DNA of 64,000 bases, from contig CAUYLG010039265.1 in assembly GCA_963573385.1 (NCBI GenBank), positions 1 through 64,000 of the forward strand, given 5' to 3'. The position numbers and the translations under genes were made by a program. The notes under the pieces were generated by a model that searched no databases, was not told the origin of the DNA, and saw only the letters and a program-made list of their open reading frames with translations. This document shows positions 58,076-64,000 of the stretch, piece by piece (positions within the stretch are counted from its first letter, which is position 1; each line of letters starts with the position of its first letter). This stretch comes from Cacajao melanocephalus (Eukaryota > Chordata > Mammalia > Primates > Pitheciidae).

Positions 58076-60018
58076 TGTCTTAGTTCTCATGATGCATTAG
58101 GTTAGGAATGTATTTATACTTTATTTGGAGACTCATTTCACTTCCTGCTTATTGAAAACTTTTTTTCCAAAGAGTAACATAACGAAATATGGGTGTTTCC
58201 TTTAACAAACTTTGTAAATACACTTCAGATCATCAGTAAGGAAGTCACACGTGAAAACAGCCATTCTTCTACATTTTATTGTATTCTCCTTTCTGGCTCA
58301 TAGAAATGTGGAACTAGAAATCCAGGCACATCTAAAACAATCTATCCCCAGGAAGTGAATCTAATGACTTCCAAAAAGGGGGTCCCACAATAGGCTCATT
58401 ATGGGACCTCGCCAGGATGATGGAATTGACTGGGTCCTCCCCCATCCTGTTTCAACTCCAGGATAATCTAGTGGAAGGTGTTTGTTGGTAGTCGAGTGTG
58501 TATACCCTTGAGCTTTTTGAAAATATCTGGTGTTCAGGTGAAAACACACCTCTTTGTACAAAGTAGGAATAAAGGAATAGTTTGCTCTCTATTTAGTAAT
58601 CATTGAATTCCTCGAAGGAGTTCAAACTCGTAACAAACAAAAGCATCTAGTCAAAATAGTCTCAGAAGAAGATAACTGCAGGTGATGTTTTTAGTAGCTT
58701 TGAGAAACAGGCAAAATTGCAGAGGCAAAAAGAAAACAGCTTAGAGCCCCACCCTGTTCCGCTACAGAGGCCACCTCTTCAGGGAGGATGACTAGTGCTC
58801 CTTAGCTGGTAGTGCAGTTGAGAGGTGATCGTTACCTGCAAACCCAGGTCTGTTGCTTGACTGGACCCAGGGACTTAAGCACATCTGAGAAGGCTCCATG
58901 CGCCCCACAGAGTTATCTCCTGGGTCTGACTTGAGGCTGACTGACACCTGTGGCTCATTTTGAAATCAAGTCACCTGAGTTACTGTGGGCTTGAGGAAAA
59001 CGACTTGGGCTAAAGAACATTCTCCTCATTTTTTTTTTCTCTTCCTTCTTTCTTAGCCAGGATTATCCCGACCTATTTGCCACTAGGATTTCCTCACAGG
59101 CCCAAACTTAAGCAGTGGCTTCTAGGAAGCAGCTGTGGGACTCAGCTCTTTCTGTTGATTTTCAGATGTGCAGAAAAGCTGAGGATGTCAGGAGGATCCT
59201 GGGAAGGAACAGAAGTCTGGGGATTTTGCTTTTCAAGTTCCTGCTGTTAATTTTTCCCCCCATTTTCCTTTGCCTCATCTACTAACTCTTTGAGGCTTAA
59301 GAGACCCAAAGAGAAGTTTGTCCTAATTTTAAACTTGCCTCTGTGGCTGCCCTGTAATTTTCATTCCACAGCCTAAATTGGAACGTGTCTCCGTAGGTTG
59401 GGCTCAGAACATCTCTTTCTGTGAAGCTTTACCAAGCTACCCTTGGTATAGCAGAGGAGCTCCAGCGTAAAATCCGGGATTCTGTTTTTGTCAGAAGACC
59501 ACCATGGGAAGAGCTTTGTCCAATTTTAAAAGGTAGTGAGGGAGAAGGGGCAAATGTAATGCCGAAGCCAATTATCTTTTAAAACAGACACATTTCAGCA
59601 GAGTGCACAGGACAGAATGTTCATATTCCTTCTTTGACACAATTAAATTTGAGAATGTTCTATTGAGATGATCAAAGCAAGGTTCTTTTTCTCTGTGTAC
59701 TTCCAAGATTCAAGCTATGTCCTTTGTCCTGAAGATCATGTAACTCCCTCATTTTCTGTAAAACCCAACTCCATATCCTCCTCCCCCCATGTAGGCTTTT
59801 TGGAGTGACCTCAGACCGTCAGGAGCTTTCCTTTCCTCTGAATTTCTAGGACAAGCAGGTACTTGGATCTCTGTGGTTCTCTCCAACTAAAGACTCACTG
59901 CTTTTCAGTTTGTCTGAGTCTATGACATGCCAGGCTTAGGGTCGGGTATGGAACATAATCCTGATCCTAGTGAATGCTTTTTTAATTCATGAGTTCATTG
60001 TTATCTCCTATAATGATC
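58076..60018. other. Repeat-poor stretch of ~1.9 kb
   Basis: No transposon recognised. Only a T-run at 59030 and C-rich patch at 59780 stand out. The minus-strand frame at 58361-58561 is without support. No exon was identified. Confidence 0.5.
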
Positions 60019-60020
60019 TA

Positions 60021-60329
<309 letters not shown>

Positions 60330-60343
60330 AAAAGTCAAGAATT

Positions 60344-60670
60344 TCCTTTTCCTTTTAATCATGGGTACTAATGGCCTTAAAAAGTTCTACTTGCATTAGA
60401 ACAATGGAATATTTATAATTGTTATACATAAATCTGCCCCTCAAACAAAAGATAGATTTATATTTCACTAACAGCATGGAAGAAATCAGCAGTCATGGTC
60501 CCAGATAGTTCTTTCCTCAATACGGTCAGTGTTTTCCCAGGTTAGTCCATTATAGGTAAGCTGTTCACTTCCTTCAGGACCCAGAGTGCCCCGGAAACTT
60601 TAATACCTGTCAATAGCTGAGGCGGAAAAGACTCACATGCTCATTAAAATTGCTGCTGGCCAGTGGTCTG
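60344..60670. other. No recognised gene or repeat
   Basis: About 330 bases; nothing assigned. Confidence 0.45.
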
Positions 60671-60745
60671 TCCCTCCCTCCCTCCCTTCTCTCTCTCTCT
60701 TTCTTCCTTTCTTCTTTTCTTTCTTTATTTCTCTCACTCCGTTGC
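60671..60745. repeat. Pyrimidine tract (CCCT/CTTT), Alu tail expansion
   Basis: CCCT units and then CTTT/CTTC units, ending at the Alu tail side. Probably grew from the Alu A-tail (T on this strand). Confidence 0.85.
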
Positions 60746-61002
60746 CCAGGCTGGAGTGCAGTGGTGCAATCTCCGCTCACTACAACCTCCACCTCTCCCA
60801 GATTCAAATGATTCTCCTGCCTCAGCCTCCCGAGTAGCTGGGACTACAGACATGCACCACCAAGCCCAGCTATTTTTGTATTTTTAGTAGAGATGGGGTT
60901 TCACTATCTTGCCAGGATGGTCTCGATCTCTTGACCTCGTGATCTGCCCGCCTCAGCCTCCCAAAGTACTGGGATTACAGGCGTGAGCCACAGTACCCAG
61001 CC
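60735..61002 (-). mobile_element. Alu
   Basis: A full-length Alu in minus orientation from 'cactccgttgcccaggctgg' to 'cgtgagccacagtacccagc'. The tail region is the pyrimidine tract before it. Confidence 0.94.
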
Positions 61003-61004
61003 TG

Positions 61005-61935
61005 GTTTTTCTTAAATTTCCATGAGCACACCTGAAATCTCGCCTTGATAGCAGCCTTCTTTTCCGCCATAGAGCAATACCCAGTATCAAGCAGATAGGT
61101 CTCGAAGCGTATCCCAGGCGTTTTAACAATTAGTGTGCTGTGGAAGCCTCGGAATAAGGATTTCTGCCTGAAAGCCCCACAGTCTGAATTCCATGGATAC
61201 AGAATCAAGACAGTTAGGAAGGTCCACGCTCCATGCCTGTTCCTTGAACCCACTGATCTATGGGCTACCTGGTTTTTGCAGGTAGATGTCAGGAACTGTG
61301 AGAGCTCTGAGATTTTACCCTACTTACAAGCTATTCAGTTAAATGCCTTTCTTCATCTAGGAGATTTCATTAAAATGCTTTAGTTCTTTCTGCAGAAAAG
61401 ACGTATCAGTTAAACTAATATGGTTGGTGAGAGCAGGTGGTTATAGTCTGGTGCCCAAAAGACCAAGCTCCTTGATTCAGTCTCAATACAGACTAGTGAG
61501 CTCCATCTAGACAAAAATGGTCTCAGAACTGCAAATCCCAGCCCTCACCCAGGATAGCCATTTTACAAAAGTATGCCACTGGTGTCAAGAAAAATCAACA
61601 AAGAACAATGGAGATGCTGGCTTGAGTCCAAGACTATTGCAAGAATAACAATGCAAGCACAAGCTCTACAAAGTAATTAGTATCATTGTCACGTGTGTGA
61701 AGGACAATAGAGTATTATTATCATTATGGTCCTGATACTAACAGTTTTCCAGAGGCCTGAAAAATGATAAGCACTTCAGACTCATTGAAACAAAATGGGG
61801 TTCTATGAGCTACAGATGTAGCACAATTCAAGACCTGGATGTGAAGACAGGCATCAATCTGGCTCTGGTTTCTTGCATAAGTGACTCTCTTGACATGGCC
61901 CAAATTGCCAGATCTGCTTCTTCTAGCGATCACTA
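61005..61935. other. Repeat-poor stretch of ~0.9 kb
   Basis: Overlapping open frames at 60975-61253 (minus) and 61135-61383 (plus) lack domains and conflict in strand. The minus-strand frame at 61724-61933 is also unsupported. Confidence 0.45.
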
Positions 61936-61939
61936 ATGT

Positions 61940-62215
61940 CCTGCTTCAATGCCACCTCTCTCATGGACCATTTCCCAGTCTTCTCCCTTCCAGAAGTCTA
62001 TTCCTCCTCTGAATAGGGTTTGGGCTCTGGCAGTTGTAATTGTACACCTTAACTTTTAGCTTTATGAGTGTACTATCTGTCTCATCTTTCCTACTAGGCT
62101 ATGAATTCTTGAGAATAGAAACTGCCATATTCATGGAGGTACTCTCCACATTGTCTTTTGAACATAGGTTACACTCAATCAATAATTTTTGAAAGAATAA
62201 ATGAATAAACAATGA
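61940..62215 (+). mobile_element. L2 LINE 3' end, plus strand
   Basis: Sense L2 end: 'ccacctctctcatggaccat', 'ggctatgaattcttgagaat', 'agaaactgccatattcatgg', and a terminal 'actcaatcaataatttttga' with 'aatgaataaa'. Confidence 0.8.
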
Positions 62216-62217
62216 CA

Positions 62218-62920
62218 GAATACAAGAGAGGTACAGCATCTCTGGAATGTCAGCGGGAGTACCTCATCTAAGCATTCTCCATAGAAAATGGTCCACATGA
62301 AACATCCAGCAAGGAGGGTAGCCAGAAACACAAAAAAAGAGGAAATGGATAAATGAAGACATATATAAATAAAGAGTGATAACATCATTAGACTCTACTG
62401 TGTCCAGTTCAGCTCATAGAATCCTTTATCTTTATTTTATTTTTGTTATCAAGAATGGGTATTGTTTGTGGAATTCACTCAGGAAAACTTAGTAATTTTC
62501 CAACATAGTTAATATTCAGATATGAAAAATCTCTTACAGTTTAAATGGTGAATAGATGCTAATTTATACATATATACTTATGCTCAGAATGCCTAATTAA
62601 TGATCTTCCGTGTCAGTCACAGATATGTTAATGAGCTTCTTTTGCTCCCATGTCATAACTGCATTGCTCCTATCTAGCTTAAGGTTCGGGGAACATTTTA
62701 GCTGTGGACTAGCAAATGATGCAAAATAACAATGAAACAATTAATAATTAGTGATTCATAAGTTTCAGAAATGTGGAAGTATATGATCATAATAATTTAG
62801 TGTAAGAAGATGTGAAGACAGCCAAAGAAAAAGCGATTGGTTTTACTTTCATTGTCACTCTCCATTTGTTGAGTATAAAAAGATTTGCTTGATGTGCAGG
62901 ACTTCTTTCTTTGGACCAAA
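62218..62920. other. No recognised gene or repeat
   Basis: AT-rich, about 700 bases. The frame at 62179-62388 (minus) is unsupported. Confidence 0.45.
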
Positions 62921-62933
62921 CCCTGGATTCACC

Positions 62934-63047
62934 GTTTTCTTTTTTTTTTTTTTATGGATGAGAGGTTTTTACGTTGCCCAGGCTGGCCTCAAACGCATAG
63001 TCTCACCTCCTTAAGTGCCAGGACAACTGGAGTGAGCCACCGCAGCT
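62934..63047 (-). mobile_element. Short Alu monomer fragment with perfect TSD
   Basis: About 95 bases of a diverged Alu/FLAM arm ('ttacgttgcccaggctggcc' to 'gagtgagccaccgcagct') with a T tail (62941-62953). Perfect 13-base duplication 'ccctggattcacc' at 62921-62933 and 63048-63060. Confidence 0.88.
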
Positions 63048-63279
63048 CCCTGGATTCACCATCTTTCTAACACTGTAAACGCTAAGGCTCTGTGATTAAG
63101 GGAACTCTGCCAAGAGGCATTATCTGTATTTAGATGGGTTTTCTCAGGACCCAGAGGTGCCAGCTTCTAACCACTTTCCGTGGCCTTTGTTTCCTCTGCC
63201 TTCTTAATATATTTTGTTTTCTTCCCCAAACTCTTCCGCATTTTCAGCCACAAACTTTCCCACCTTAGTCTTGTAGAGT

Positions 63280-63465
63280 CTGTTTGGATTTGATTCCTAA
63301 CTTGCTACATTTGGCTTTGTGACTTTGAATAAGTTAATCAACTTCTCTGAGCCTTCTCTTCTTCACCTGTCAAATGGAGTAAGAATGCCAATCATGTTAG
63401 AATAGGCGTCTGGATTAAGGGAGCTCATGTGCCTAAAGCTCATTGCAAGGTATGTAGCAAGTGAC
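63280..63465 (+). repeat. MIR SINE
   Basis: Sense MIR: 'ggctttgtgactttgaataa', 'aacttctctgagccttctct', 'cttcacctgtcaaatggagt', later 'attgcaaggtatgtag'. Confidence 0.87.
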
Positions 63466-63514
63466 AGAATTGCTCCCATTTTCTTTCCCTTTTTCTGTTC
63501 CTTCCTTATAAATG

Positions 63515-63690
63515 GAGTGGTGAAGACCACAGCGTCTGAAAGTAGACTGGGCCTAACTCCCGGTTCTACCATATTCCAGCTGTGTGACCTTAGACAAGTG
63601 GCTCAGCCTTGCTATGCATCAGTTCCTTGAGATATAAAATATCACTTCTTGACATTTAGTAAGTGCGCAAAAAAAGCCAACTATTAGTAT
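63515..63690 (+). repeat. MIR SINE
   Basis: Sense MIR: 'gtgaagaccacagcgtctga', 'actcccggttctaccatatt', 'cagctgtgtgaccttagaca', 'tcagttccttgagatataaa', 'atttagtaagtgcgc'. The second MIR in tandem order, about 50 bases after the first. Confidence 0.87.
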
Positions 63691-63691
63691 C

Positions 63692-64000
63692 TAACAAGCT
63701 AAGCAGCTGGGTGAAAATGGCCTGCTAGCAAATCAGTGTGCGTCAGTGTGTGTGGATTGGTGTCATCTGTTCTGTGGGTCAGGAAGCCCTTCTCCTGGGT
63801 TCGAAGCAGAGTGCCTCGACCTTTTGTCAGGGACAGCAGGAAGCACAGGCCCTTGCCCTACTTCTAGATCTGTGTGGAGACTGTTTCTGCCATTTCTCCT
63901 TTCCTGTATGGAGAAATCTGTTTTCTCTGTGAGAGAAACACAAGAATAGATTGGTGCGACCTCTCCTGAATGTATATCGCTCCCTGTTGCTTTGTGCAGG
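63692..64000. other. No recognised gene or repeat
   Basis: Two overlapping frames (63738-63932 and 63746-63949, plus) are in different phases and without domains. Runs to the window edge. Confidence 0.45.

Overview
The window looks like human or other higher-primate nuclear DNA, probably intergenic or deep intronic. It contains many dimeric Alu elements with A-tails and target-site duplications, primate-type L1 copies, MaLR and ERVL LTRs, Tigger and hAT (MER5, MER20) DNA transposons, and old MIR and L2 debris. It is AT-rich and poor in CpG. I found no host protein-coding gene, rRNA, tRNA, CRISPR array or bacterial-type operon. The longer open frames are either inside transposons (L1 ORF1/ORF2, Tigger transposase) or chance frames across LTRs, Alus and simple repeats. 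Repeat family names are assigned from memory of consensus sequences, without alignment software, so subfamily names are provisional and edges are usually good to about 5-20 bases.

Layout. 1-8.0 kb: an L1 3' end on the plus strand faces a nearly complete old L1 on the minus strand (about 1070-8040), which carries an Alu and a 5' UTR built of regular ~266-bp tandem units. 8-20 kb: ancient L1, MIR, MER5, an MST-type solo LTR, a split MLT1-like LTR, and long stretches I cannot assign. 20.2-25.5 kb: an ancient minus-strand L1M holding an almost end-to-end Tigger1 transposon, which itself holds a 7SL-type monomer and an Alu; another Alu lies nearby. 26.4-26.8 kb: a ~260-bp purine tract and a TG/GA microsatellite. 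27.5-29.6 kb: an old L1 with a 5' inversion, carrying three Alu-type insertions. 30.5-34.7 kb: mostly repeat-poor sequence with candidate regulatory palindromes. 35.3-40.9 kb: an ERVL-type LTR, an L2 split by a Tigger3-type element, an L1ME tail carrying an MLT1 LTR, and an L2 3' end split by a fossil mitochondrial ND1 segment. 41-64 kb: MIR, L2, MER20/MLT1, L1 3' ends, Alus and microsatellites separated by 0.5-2 kb unassigned stretches.

Function. Nothing here works as a gene system. The content is a stratigraphic record of insertions: L2, MIR and L1M are oldest; MER20, MER5, Tigger, MLT1 and the ND1 insert are intermediate; MST LTR, younger L1 and Alu are later. The most informative points are the ND1 segment, the tandem L1 5' UTR, several Alu insertions with unusual 5' structure and clear target-site duplications, and a few palindromic motifs in repeat-poor DNA.
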